From Paracoccaceae bacterium (GTDB lineage: Bacteria > Pseudomonadota > Alphaproteobacteria > Rhodobacterales > Rhodobacteraceae), in NCBI GenBank assembly GCA_027080755.1, contig JALWQC010000512.1:1-10085 (forward strand): a stretch of DNA of 10,085 nt, written 5' to 3'. Both the position numbers and the translations under genes were made by a program. The notes beneath the pieces are model-generated. The model searched no databases, had not been told where the DNA came from, and saw nothing but the letters and a program-made list of their open reading frames with translations. Shown here piece by piece: positions 1 through 6,834 of the stretch (its first letter is position 1; the number at the start of each line of letters is the position of its first letter).

Positions 1-738
1 GTCGCGCGCCATGTTATACAGCAGAACCGCGCGTTCCTTGTCCGTCATCGGCATCACCGGCAGTTCGTAGATCCGGCGTTTGGCGCGCGACAGCACCAGG
101 TTGTTCTTGGCCGCGAACAGTTTCGGGTCGGCAACGATCGCCTGTTTGAACAGCTTGTCGGCGTTGTCGTATTGCTTGCGGTTCAGCTTGGAAATGCCCC
201 AGTTGTTCAGCACCTGCGCCGGTTTTGTCGTCAGCCCGCGGGCGATGTCGTAAAAACGGTCGGCCTTTTCCCATTCCTTGTTGTGGTCCGCGACCAGCGC
301 CTCCAGAAAATAGCGTTTGAAGGTTTCGACCGTCGGGGCGATGGCGTCCAGCTGTTTTTTGGCGTCTTCCCAGGCCCCGTTGCGCACCAGCGATTCCGCA
401 TAGGCCAGACGGTCCTCGTCCGTGGCCTCGCCGCTGGCGACGAGTTCCTCGAACACCAGCGCGGCCTCGGAATATTTCCTGGCCCGCACCAGCGATTTCG
501 CATAGCCCCGTTTCAGATCCACCCTATCGGGGTGTTGTGCCAGCGAGTCACGGAAAAAGGCGACGGCCTCTTCCGGGTCCGCAAGGTTGAGCATGATATC
601 GTCAAGCCCGGTTTCATCCACCACGTTCATCGGCCCGAGCGAGGCATTTTTTTCCGCCTCTGTCATCGGGGAACATGCGGCCACGCTGACGGCCAACAGG
701 CCGCCGGCAACGATTGTCTGCATCTTGATAATCTTCAT
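1..738 (-). CDS. TPR-repeat lipoprotein, second TadD-like protein (partial, C-terminus beyond window)
   Basis: An open frame of 246 codons runs without a stop from ATG at 738 to the window edge. Residues 1-22 form a lipoprotein signal peptide: a short basic start, a hydrophobic stretch, and the lipobox VAAC with Cys22 as the predicted lipidated residue. The rest is helical and Ala/Leu rich, with TPR-like pairs at about residues 75-105, 108-135, 140-170 and 174-207 (for example YAKSLVRARKYSEAALVFEE and NNWGISKLNRKQYDNADKLF). It lies 15 nt downstream of tadD and is presumably the last or near-last gene of the cpaE-tadD cluster. I chose ATG 738 because AAGGGG lies upstream at a usable distance; an internal ATG at 723 has no such signal. 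Known TadD proteins are outer-membrane pilotin-like TPR lipoproteins of Tad pili; a similar role here is inference from context and architecture. The frame probably ends soon after the window edge. Confidence 0.87.
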   Translation of the reverse strand, partial: MKIIKMQTIVAGGLLAVSVAACSPMTEAEKNASLGPMNVVDETGLDDIMLNLADPEEAVAFFRDSLAQHPDRVDLKRGYAKSLVRARKYSEAALVFEELVASGEATDEDRLAYAESLVRNGAWEDAKKQLDAIAPTVETFKRYFLEALVADHNKEWEKADRFYDIARGLTTKPAQVLNNWGISKLNRKQYDNADKLFKQAIVADPKLFAAKNNLVLSRAKRRIYELPVMPMTDKERAVLLYNMARD

Positions 739-753
739 CTGCCCGCCCCTTTT

Positions 754-1335
754 TTAATTTCCTACCAGAAAGTAGCTGCCATTTCCGTGCCGGACTAGTG
801 AAAAGTCGCCGGTTTCGGGGATTTTGGCCAATTCTTGCGCAATCAGCTTGTTTACAAGGATCAAATTCTGCCGGATCAGCTCGGAATCGCCGTTGTCGAT
901 GCCGAAGGCGACGCGAAAAGCCTCGCGCGCCTGATGGTATTCGTGCAGATCGATCAGCACGACGCCCAGATTGTTCCAGGCGGGAACGGATCGTTCATCC
1001 GCCGCGACCGCCTTTTCCAGCAGCTCGCGGGCCTGGTTGACCCGCCCCAGTTTCAGGTTGGCGGTTCCCATCGCGCTCAGCACCTCGGCGCTGATGCCAT
1101 CCTCGGCCGCGGCGCGTTCATAGGCGGCCAGCGCCAGCACATATTCCCCCGCCGCCATCAGGCGGTCCCCGACGATCATACCGTCCACCGGCTTGTCCAC
1201 CCGCGGCGTGCCGAGGGGCGGGGGCGGGCCGATGCGGTTGGCCTCGGTCCCCAGATCGAAATTGGCGGTGTTGCAGGCGCCGAGCAGCAAGACAACGCCC
1301 AGCAGCCCCCCGTGCCTGAAAGGGTGTCGCGTCAT
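754..1335 (-). CDS. tadD: TadD, Tad pilus assembly TPR lipoprotein
   Basis: This 193-residue protein has a lipoprotein signal with lipobox LGAC (Cys21). A Pro-rich linker at residues 36-50 is followed by three TPR-like repeats at about 54-80, 83-113 and 117-148, including AWNNLGVVLIDLHEYHQAREAF. TadD proteins are small TPR lipoproteins needed for secretin multimerisation or outer-membrane insertion in Tad pilus systems; that role is known for the family and inferred here from position and architecture. The start codon overlaps the tadC stop in an ATGA arrangement (1332-1335), which suggests translational coupling. The short C-terminal tail after the TPRs has no recognisable motif. Confidence 0.88.
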   Translation of the reverse strand: MTRHPFRHGGLLGVVLLLGACNTANFDLGTEANRIGPPPPLGTPRVDKPVDGMIVGDRLMAAGEYVLALAAYERAAAEDGISAEVLSAMGTANLKLGRVNQARELLEKAVAADERSVPAWNNLGVVLIDLHEYHQAREAFRVAFGIDNGDSELIRQNLILVNKLIAQELAKIPETGDFSLVRHGNGSYFLVGN

Positions 1336-2321
1336 TTCAGCAGGTTCACATAGATGTCATAGATCGACGGCCCCACCAGAATGATCAGCAGCGGCGGCAC
1401 CGTGAACATCATGGTGCCCACCGTCAGTTTGGTTGGCAGGACGTTGGCCTTTTCCTCGGCGCGCATCACACGTTTGTCGCGCATCTCGCTGGCGTAAACG
1501 CGCAGGGCCTCGGCAATAGAGGTACCGAATTTGGCCGATTGCACCAGCACGGTCACAAAGGCGCTGATATCCGAAACGCCGCAGCGTTCGGCCATGTCGC
1601 GCAGCACGGTCACGCGGTCTTTACCGGCGCGCATTTCGTTGGCGACGATCTCGAATTCCTCGGCCAGTGTCGGATAGGATTTGCGGATTTCCACCGCCAC
1701 GCGCAAAATCGCCTGATCGAGGGATTGCCCCGCCTCTACGCAGACCAGCATCAGGTCGAGCGCGTCGGGAAAGGCGTTGGTGACATCTTCCTGCCGTTGC
1801 TGCAGGCGCCGCTCCACCCAGTAGATCGGCAGGTAATAGCCGATGACGGCGGGGATCATGATGATCATGATAACGCCCATCAGCCCCGGGGTTTGCGGCT
1901 GGATCAGCACATAAAGGATGCCGATCAGCATGAAGCCGATGCCCATCACCATCTTGGCAAAGTTCATCGTGCGCACCGCGTCCTTGGAACGGTATCCGGC
2001 CTGGATCAGCTTCAGGCGGGCGGCGGAAAGCTCTTCCTCGTCCTGGGGTTCCAGATATTCCTTGAATTTATCAAGGTTGATCTTGCGTCCGCTGTCATAG
2101 CGCAGCTTGGGCTGGGCGACCTCTTCCTTGTCCTTTTTACCTTTGGCGGCAAGGGCGCGGCCGGCGGGCTGGAGCTTGGAAAAAGGGTCGGTCTCTTTTT
2201 TGAAGAGGACCGGAAGGGCCAGCAATATCAGATAGACCCCCAGCAGGCCGAACACGGCGAAGGGGGTCATCGGGCCGAAAAATGCGTTCACGAAGGCCCA
2301 GCTGTTTGTCAGAAAATCCAT
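1332..2321 (-). CDS. tadC: TadC, inner-membrane platform protein (type II secretion F family)
   Basis: This 329-residue integral membrane protein has hydrophobic segments at about residues 20-40, 122-141, 146-166 and 300-319. The T2SSF/GspF-like cytoplasmic domain lies between the last two (about 180-295) and contains NAFPDALDLMLVCVEAGQSL and the segment ISAFVTVLVQSAKFGTSIAEAL. A charged linker fills residues 41-117. TadC pairs with TadB to form the inner-membrane platform that couples the CpaF motor to pilin extraction and polymerisation. It follows tadB by 13 nt and overlaps tadD by 4 nt. The ribosome site is weak (GGGG about 9 nt before the ATG), consistent with translation partly coupled to tadB. 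TadB and TadC are related families; I assign TadC from its second position and its longer N-terminal linker. Confidence 0.95.
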   Translation of the reverse strand: MDFLTNSWAFVNAFFGPMTPFAVFGLLGVYLILLALPVLFKKETDPFSKLQPAGRALAAKGKKDKEEVAQPKLRYDSGRKINLDKFKEYLEPQDEEELSAARLKLIQAGYRSKDAVRTMNFAKMVMGIGFMLIGILYVLIQPQTPGLMGVIMIIMIPAVIGYYLPIYWVERRLQQRQEDVTNAFPDALDLMLVCVEAGQSLDQAILRVAVEIRKSYPTLAEEFEIVANEMRAGKDRVTVLRDMAERCGVSDISAFVTVLVQSAKFGTSIAEALRVYASEMRDKRVMRAEEKANVLPTKLTVGTMMFTVPPLLIILVGPSIYDIYVNLLK

Positions 2322-2334
2322 TCGCTAAACCCCG

Positions 2335-3297
2335 TCAAACCTTGATATCGACCATGATACGCATGAAAATCACGTTCACGGTCAGGAAGATGCCGACCAC
2401 AATGGCCGCGGGGACAAAGACGGGGGTGTCCATGACCTTGTCGTAATAGCCCGGCTGCGAGACGTTGATCATGACCAGCGCCAGCAGCGGGAAGATGGAC
2501 AGGAACCATCCGGACCATTTTGCCTCGGCCGTGATGGCGCGCACGCGGCGGAACAGTTTGAAACGCGAGCGGATCACCTTGGCCAGACCTTCCAGAATCT
2601 CGGCCAGATTACCCCCCGATTGCGACTGGATTTTTACCGCCACCGTCAGGAAGCGCAGATCCTGCACATCAATACGTTCCGCCATGTTTTCCAGCGATTC
2701 CGTGATGTCCATACCATAGGCGGATTCATCGGCCAGCATGCCGAATTCCGTTCCCAGCGGGTCCGGCATTTCCTGTGCCACCGAAGAAACGGCGCTGGAA
2801 AACGGATGCCCCACCCGCAAGGAGCGCACGATCAGCTCCACGGCGTCGGGCAGCTGTTCCTCGAACAGGGAAATACGTTTTTTGGCCTTGTTGTTCAGCC
2901 AGACATACACGGCGCCATAGCCCATAACCACGGAAATCCCGATGCGCAGGTTCAGCGCGGTGCCGGTAAACAGGGTCAGGGCGACAAAACTGACGACGGC
3001 CAGAAAGATCATAACCCCGATCAGGGCCACGGGGGAAAAGGCGATATTGGCCTGCGCGGCCTTGGTCGACAGCGGCGCCAGAAGCGGGATGTTGGCGGCG
3101 CCCTGGTGCTGCTCGCGTTCGCGGCGCAGGGTTTCCATAACGTCCTGCTGGCTTTCACCGCTTTGCAGCAGCTGCAAACGCCGGTTGACCTTGGCATCCA
3201 GACGCACGGATTTCCCGAAAAACGCCAGATAGATGCCCTCGATCATAAAGAAGACACCGACAAAGATCAGAGCGTAGATAAGTGGTTGTATGCTCAT
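2335..3297 (-). CDS. tadB: TadB, inner-membrane platform protein (type II secretion F family)
   Basis: This 320-residue protein has predicted membrane segments at residues 5-27, 90-110, 117-134, 262-279 and 293-314. The T2SSF domain sits at about 145-275 and includes FEEQLPDAVELIVRSLRVGH and FLTVAVKIQSQSGGNLAEIL, which are typical TadB signatures. It is one half of the platform that holds the CpaF hexamer at the inner membrane and drives pilin assembly. It starts 15 nt after cpaF with AAGGGAA five nt before the ATG, a good ribosome site. It belongs to the cpaE-tadD transcription unit. Length and domain layout are normal for the family. Confidence 0.95.
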   Translation of the reverse strand: MSIQPLIYALIFVGVFFMIEGIYLAFFGKSVRLDAKVNRRLQLLQSGESQQDVMETLRREREQHQGAANIPLLAPLSTKAAQANIAFSPVALIGVMIFLAVVSFVALTLFTGTALNLRIGISVVMGYGAVYVWLNNKAKKRISLFEEQLPDAVELIVRSLRVGHPFSSAVSSVAQEMPDPLGTEFGMLADESAYGMDITESLENMAERIDVQDLRFLTVAVKIQSQSGGNLAEILEGLAKVIRSRFKLFRRVRAITAEAKWSGWFLSIFPLLALVMINVSQPGYYDKVMDTPVFVPAAIVVGIFLTVNVIFMRIMVDIKV

Positions 3298-3312
3298 GTA
3301 AATTCCCTTGGT

Positions 3313-4788
3313 TTACAGGTCCCCACCTGCATAGATATCACTCGGAAGCTCGAAGCCCCACTGTTTGAACCGCTCCGTATAGGCCGAGCGCAGACCGCCC
3401 GAGACGAATTCGCCCAGAATTTTGCCGTTTTCGTCGATGCCGGTGCGCTTGAACTTGAAGATTTCCTGCATCTGGATGATGTCACCTTCCATGCCGGTGA
3501 TCTCGGTGATGGAAATCATGCGCCGCGAGCCGTCCTGAAGGCGGCTGATCTGCACGATCAGGTTCACAGCCGAGGCAATCTGCGCCCGGCTGGCCTTGAG
3601 CGGCAGTTCCACGCCGGTCATGGCGATCATGTTTTCCAGACGCGCAATCGCATCGCGCGCCGAGTTGGCGTGGATCGTGGTCATGGAGCCGTCGTGGCCG
3701 GTGTTCATGGCCTGCAACATGTCGATCACCTCGTCGCCGCGCGTCTCGCCGACGATAATGCGGTCGGGGCGCATACGCAGGGCGTTGCGCAAAAGGTCGC
3801 GCTGGGAAACTTCGCCCTTGCCTTCCACGTTGGCGGGGCGGCTTTCCATGCGTCCCACATGCACCTGCTGCAGTTGAAGCTCGGCCGTGTCCTCGATCGT
3901 GACGATACGTTCGGCGTCGTCGATAAAGCCGGACAGCGCGTTCAGCGTCGTCGTTTTACCCGAGCCGGTCCCGCCCGAGACGATAATATTCAGGCGCGTG
4001 GAAACGGCGGCCTGCAGATAGGTGGCCATGGCCTCGTTAAAGGCGCCGAATTCTATCAGCTGGTCGATGGACAGCTTTTCCTTGGTGAATTTGCGGATCG
4101 ACACCAGCGAGCCGTCCACCGCACAGGGCGGCACCATGGCGTTGAAACGCGAGCCGTCGGCAAGGCGCGCATCCACATAGGGCGAGCTTTCGTCAACCCG
4201 TCGTCCCACGGCGGATACGATTTTGTCAATGATCCGCATAAGATGGCGTTCATCCTTGAAGCGGACCGGCGTCAGTTCCAGCTTACCGGCGCGTTCGACG
4301 AAAATCTGCTGGCTGCCGTTGATCAGAATATCGTTGACGGTGGGATCATCCAGCAGCGGCTGGATCGGGCCAAGGCCGACCACCTCGTCCATCAGGCCCT
4401 GTATCACCTCTTCCTGATCGCTGGCGTTCAGAACTATCCCCATTTCGCGCAGACCCTCGCGGGCGATGGCGGAAACCTCGCGGCGCAGGTCCTCGTCACT
4501 GGCCCGTTCAAGGGCGGCCAGGTTCAGGGTTTCCAGCAGGCGCTTGTGCAGATCCATGCGGATATCCAGCAGCCGCGCCATGCGCTTTTCTTCTTTGGGA
4601 TCCATCTGCGAGGCCGCGCTTTGTGCCGGCTTCGGTTTCGGCGCCGGTTTGGGGATGTCCAGGCCGACGGCAGGGGCGGTTTTGGCCGCCGGTTTGGCCG
4701 CGGGCTTGGCTGCCTCGGGGGCTTTTCCGCCGGGCACCAGCGAGGGGGCGGCAGGTTTGGCCGGCTTTTTTTCAAAACGTCGAAACAT
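3313..4788 (-). CDS. cpaF: CpaF/TadA, Tad pilus motor ATPase (secretion superfamily ATPase)
   Basis: This 491-residue cytoplasmic ATPase energises pilus assembly at the TadB/TadC platform. Residues 7-58 are a low-complexity Ala/Pro/Lys linker. They are followed by the N-terminal helical domain (about 65-140) and the catalytic core. Visible motifs are the Walker [10 protein letters not shown] (272-280, Lys278), the acidic stretch [10 protein letters not shown] (296-305), the Walker B region [11 protein letters not shown] (343-353, Glu348) and the His box TIHAN (371-375). All expected catalytic residues are present, so the protein should be active. The gene begins 9 nt after the cpaE stop, and the perfect Shine-Dalgarno AGGAGG (4794-4799) overlaps that stop codon, pointing to coupled translation. 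The Ala/Pro/Lys N-terminus resembles other alphaproteobacterial CpaF proteins and probably links to partner proteins. Confidence 0.97.
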   Translation of the reverse strand: MFRRFEKKPAKPAAPSLVPGGKAPEAAKPAAKPAAKTAPAVGLDIPKPAPKPKPAQSAASQMDPKEEKRMARLLDIRMDLHKRLLETLNLAALERASDEDLRREVSAIAREGLREMGIVLNASDQEEVIQGLMDEVVGLGPIQPLLDDPTVNDILINGSQQIFVERAGKLELTPVRFKDERHLMRIIDKIVSAVGRRVDESSPYVDARLADGSRFNAMVPPCAVDGSLVSIRKFTKEKLSIDQLIEFGAFNEAMATYLQAAVSTRLNIIVSGGTGSGKTTTLNALSGFIDDAERIVTIEDTAELQLQQVHVGRMESRPANVEGKGEVSQRDLLRNALRMRPDRIIVGETRGDEVIDMLQAMNTGHDGSMTTIHANSARDAIARLENMIAMTGVELPLKASRAQIASAVNLIVQISRLQDGSRRMISITEITGMEGDIIQMQEIFKFKRTGIDENGKILGEFVSGGLRSAYTERFKQWGFELPSDIYAGGDL

Positions 4789-4793
4789 GGCGC

Positions 4794-4799
4794 CCTCCT
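4794..4799 (-). promoter_or_regulatory. Ribosome binding site of cpaF overlapping the cpaE stop codon
   Basis: On the minus strand the cpaE stop TAG merges into a perfect AGGAGG, placed five nt (GCGCC) before the cpaF ATG at 4788. A ribosome finishing cpaE covers this site, so the two proteins are probably made in a fixed ratio. Confidence 0.85.
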
Positions 4800-6018
4800 A
4801 GACGATCGCGGCTTTCATTTCTTCGGCCGTTGTCACCAGCGCGGCGGCAATCTTGCGGATTTCCTTGCGCAGGGCGTTCTTGGGGGCCGCAATGGCAAGG
4901 GGCGCGCCCTGATCGCAGGCCGCCAGAATGGATTTGCCGCCGTTGGGCAGCTGGATTTCCACGTCGATCCCCAGACTTTCGGAAAACCGCTTGATCCGCG
5001 CCTTGCCGCTGACATCGGTGAAAGAGGGGGCAAAGTTCAGAACGAACTGCAGCTTTTCCTCGGGCAATTCCTCGGCCTTGAGGGTGCGCAGGAAGCGGAT
5101 CGCGTTCTGGGCCGAGCGCATATCGAGGCTGAGCATGCTGAAATAGGTTTCCGATATCTGCAGCACATCGGCGGACCAGTTCACCAGCAGCGGCGGCAGA
5201 TCGACGACAACAAAATCGTATTTCGACTGCGCCAGCGCCAGCAGACGGTGGATGGCATCCCCGTCCACGATATCCAGCGGCATGGTTTCGGGCGGTGCGG
5301 TCATCACCGCCAGCCGGCTTTTGAAAGAGGTCAGGCTCTGGGCGAAGCTTTCGGGCGTCAGATTGTCCATATCCGTCAGCATCTCGGCCACCGCGTCACG
5401 GCGCGGCAGGTCCAGATAGGTTGCAACGGAACCGGACTGGAAATTCAGGTCCAGAATGGCAACGCGGGTTTTGGAATTCTTGTCGTGTGTGGCCAGTTCC
5501 CAGGCCAGGTTGACGGCAAATGTGGTGGCCCCGACGCCGCCGGCCAGACCATAGACCGGCAGGATAAACCCCTTGCGCGGAGTGGACGAGGCCGTTTCCG
5601 CAGCGGCGGCTTTTTCCGGTTCCTGACGCAGACGTTCCAGCGATTCGGCAAAGGCGTCCGGCGGGAAAGGGTAGGGGATGAAGTCATCCGCCCCGTGGCG
5701 CAACAGGCGGTGCAGAACGGCCGGGCTGACATCGCTGGCAATCAGGATCGCCTTGGATCCGCGTGCCTTGACCCCGTCGATAAAGCCGAGGATCGGCTCG
5801 AGGTTTTCCTCGTCCTGCTTGTCCACGCAGACAACGACAAATTCCATCTGGTCCAGCGAACCGCGCTCAAGCGATTTCATCGCCTCGGGGAAGGAGCCAA
5901 CCGCCCAGTTTCTGGAAAACAGGTTGGTCAGCTCGCTGCTCAGCTGCGGAAATTGCTTGATGTCGCGCGTGGCTGCGAAAACCTCGATCACACGTTCTTT
6001 CAGTTTTAGTAGTGCCAT
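4798..6018 (-). CDS. cpaE: CpaE/TadZ, pilus localisation protein: degenerate receiver domain plus MinD/ParA-like ATPase domain
   Basis: This 406-residue protein has an N-terminal receiver-like fold (about 8-130) and a ParA/MinD-type domain (about 150-395). The receiver part lacks the usual Lys before the Pro of its last strand: it reads DFIPYPF, with Tyr116 in that place, so it is probably a pseudo-receiver. The ATPase part has a deviant Walker A, LAGGVGATT (158-166), without the signature Lys and with Ala164 where a Lys is usual; it also has AILDLN (187-192, Asp190) and the Walker B FVVVDLP (269-275, Asp273). CpaE/TadZ proteins localise the Tad machinery to the cell pole and often carry such altered Walker motifs. 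The ATG at 6018 is preceded by GAGGG. It is the first gene of the left-hand cluster and has its own AT-rich upstream region. Confidence 0.94.
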   Translation of the reverse strand: MALLKLKERVIEVFAATRDIKQFPQLSSELTNLFSRNWAVGSFPEAMKSLERGSLDQMEFVVVCVDKQDEENLEPILGFIDGVKARGSKAILIASDVSPAVLHRLLRHGADDFIPYPFPPDAFAESLERLRQEPEKAAAAETASSTPRKGFILPVYGLAGGVGATTFAVNLAWELATHDKNSKTRVAILDLNFQSGSVATYLDLPRRDAVAEMLTDMDNLTPESFAQSLTSFKSRLAVMTAPPETMPLDIVDGDAIHRLLALAQSKYDFVVVDLPPLLVNWSADVLQISETYFSMLSLDMRSAQNAIRFLRTLKAEELPEEKLQFVLNFAPSFTDVSGKARIKRFSESLGIDVEIQLPNGGKSILAACDQGAPLAIAAPKNALRKEIRKIAAALVTTAEEMKAAIV

Positions 6019-6184
6019 TATCCCTCACGACAAATAGGTCGCCCCCCATGCAACACGGATACAATAACAAAGTTACCTAGAAATTAATGTCCGTCCGGCG
6101 CGTATCAAGGGACAACCGTAAACTATTCAACCGTTAACAAAACATTTATTAACCATAAAATCAATAGAATATGCCCCGAAATGC
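6019..6184 (-). promoter_or_regulatory. AT-rich promoter region of the cpaE-tadD cluster
   Basis: This gene-free stretch lies between the terminator of the cpaC-ompA unit and cpaE and is much richer in A/T than its surroundings. On the minus strand a possible sigma70-type pair is TTGAAT (6125-6130) and TGATAC (6102-6107) with a 17-nt spacer; the second element is a weak match. The resulting leader would be about 80 nt or more. Just upstream of the first element are two TTAA half sites (6134-6137 and 6149-6152). The promoter call rests on the preceding terminator plus composition and is not experimentally supported. Confidence 0.5.
6134..6156. promoter_or_regulatory. Degenerate CtrA-like site upstream of cpaE
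   Basis: The plus strand reads TTAAC at 6134 and TTAACCAT at 6149-6156. The latter equals the extended CtrA half site known from Caulobacter. The two TTAA cores are 11 nt apart instead of the canonical 7, although TTAA (6134-6137), N7, TTTA (6145-6148) fits with one mismatch. The position directly upstream of the candidate -35 element suits an activator site. AT-rich DNA produces TTAA often, so this is tentative. Confidence 0.3.
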
Positions 6185-6210
6185 AAAAGGGCCCCCGAAG
6201 GAGCCCTTTT
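6185..6210 (-). terminator. Rho-independent terminator after the OmpA-type lipoprotein gene
   Basis: A perfect 8-bp stem (6185-6192 with 6203-6210) encloses a mismatch, two more G-C pairs and, on the minus strand, a UUCG tetraloop closed by C-G, an exceptionally stable loop. The 3' arm ends in four U. It lies 20 nt after the stop at 6231. Because the A tract pairs with the U tract, weak termination of plus-strand transcripts is also possible, but no plus-strand gene reads into it. Confidence 0.82.
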
Positions 6211-6230
6211 CGGCAGAACGTTGCCGGATT

Positions 6231-6830
6231 CTATTGGCCGAAGGTCGCCAGATAGGCGTTATAGGCCCGCACGGCGGCCTTGCCGTCGAAGTCGCTGCCG
6301 CGGTAGCCCTTCACGAAGCCGGCAACCATGGTCACGGTGCGCCGGTTCAGACGTTCACGGTTTTCCGTGTTGACCAGCGGCTCGCTCTCGCCCCGCGATA
6401 CGGCGGCAATCAGCGCCCGGCGCGGAACGCCCTGCGAGACCAGATAGTTCACGGCAGCCTGCGCGCGGCGCATGCCCAGACGACGGTTATAGGCAGCAGA
6501 GCCGACCTTGTCCGTATGCCCGAACACCTTGAAGCGCACCATCGGGAACTGTTTGATCCAGGCGGCCTGCCGACGCAGGATCTGCTTGGCTTCGGTGTCC
6601 AGCGTGGCTTTGTTGAACTCGAAGTTGATCATGGTCGGCACGGATTTGCGGAAACGCTGGTCCAGACTGCGCAGCATTTCGCCGGGTTCCAGATACGCGG
6701 TCTGCGCGAACTGGTTGGCGGTGGCTGCCTCGGCAAAGGTTTCCTCGTTCGCCAGTGTTCCGGCCTTGTCCAGGCACCCTGCGGTAAACAGAACAGAGGC
6801 GGTGACGGTCAGTTTGAGTAAGGTTTTCAT
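6231..6830 (-). CDS. OmpA-family peptidoglycan-binding lipoprotein of the Tad locus
   Basis: This 199-residue protein has a signal peptide ending at AGC with Cys19 as the likely lipidation site (the -3 residue is Thr, a slightly poor lipobox). Its C-terminal OmpA domain spans about residues 65-172. The motif FGHTDKVGSAAYNRRLGMRRAQ carries Asp107 and Arg122, spaced exactly as Asp271 and Arg286 of E. coli OmpA, which bind diaminopimelate in peptidoglycan. It follows cpaC by 4 nt, with GGAG (6838-6841) inside the last cpaC codons as ribosome site, so the two are co-translated. It stands where cpaD is found in Caulobacter-type loci, and no cpaD-like gene is visible. I infer that it anchors the secretin complex to the cell wall. 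A short tail (173-199) follows the OmpA fold. Confidence 0.9.
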   Translation of the reverse strand: MKTLLKLTVTASVLFTAGCLDKAGTLANEETFAEAATANQFAQTAYLEPGEMLRSLDQRFRKSVPTMINFEFNKATLDTEAKQILRRQAAWIKQFPMVRFKVFGHTDKVGSAAYNRRLGMRRAQAAVNYLVSQGVPRRALIAAVSRGESEPLVNTENRERLNRRTVTMVAGFVKGYRGSDFDGKAAVRAYNAYLATFGQ

Positions 6831-6834
6831 GGTG

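Noticed and set aside
2620..6009. Very long plus-strand open frame of more than 1100 codons
   Set aside because: It lies antisense to cpaE, cpaF and tadB, which have intact motifs, good ribosome sites and tight spacing. Its product is His/Gln/Gly/Arg rich without any domain, typical of the antisense shadow of high-GC genes.
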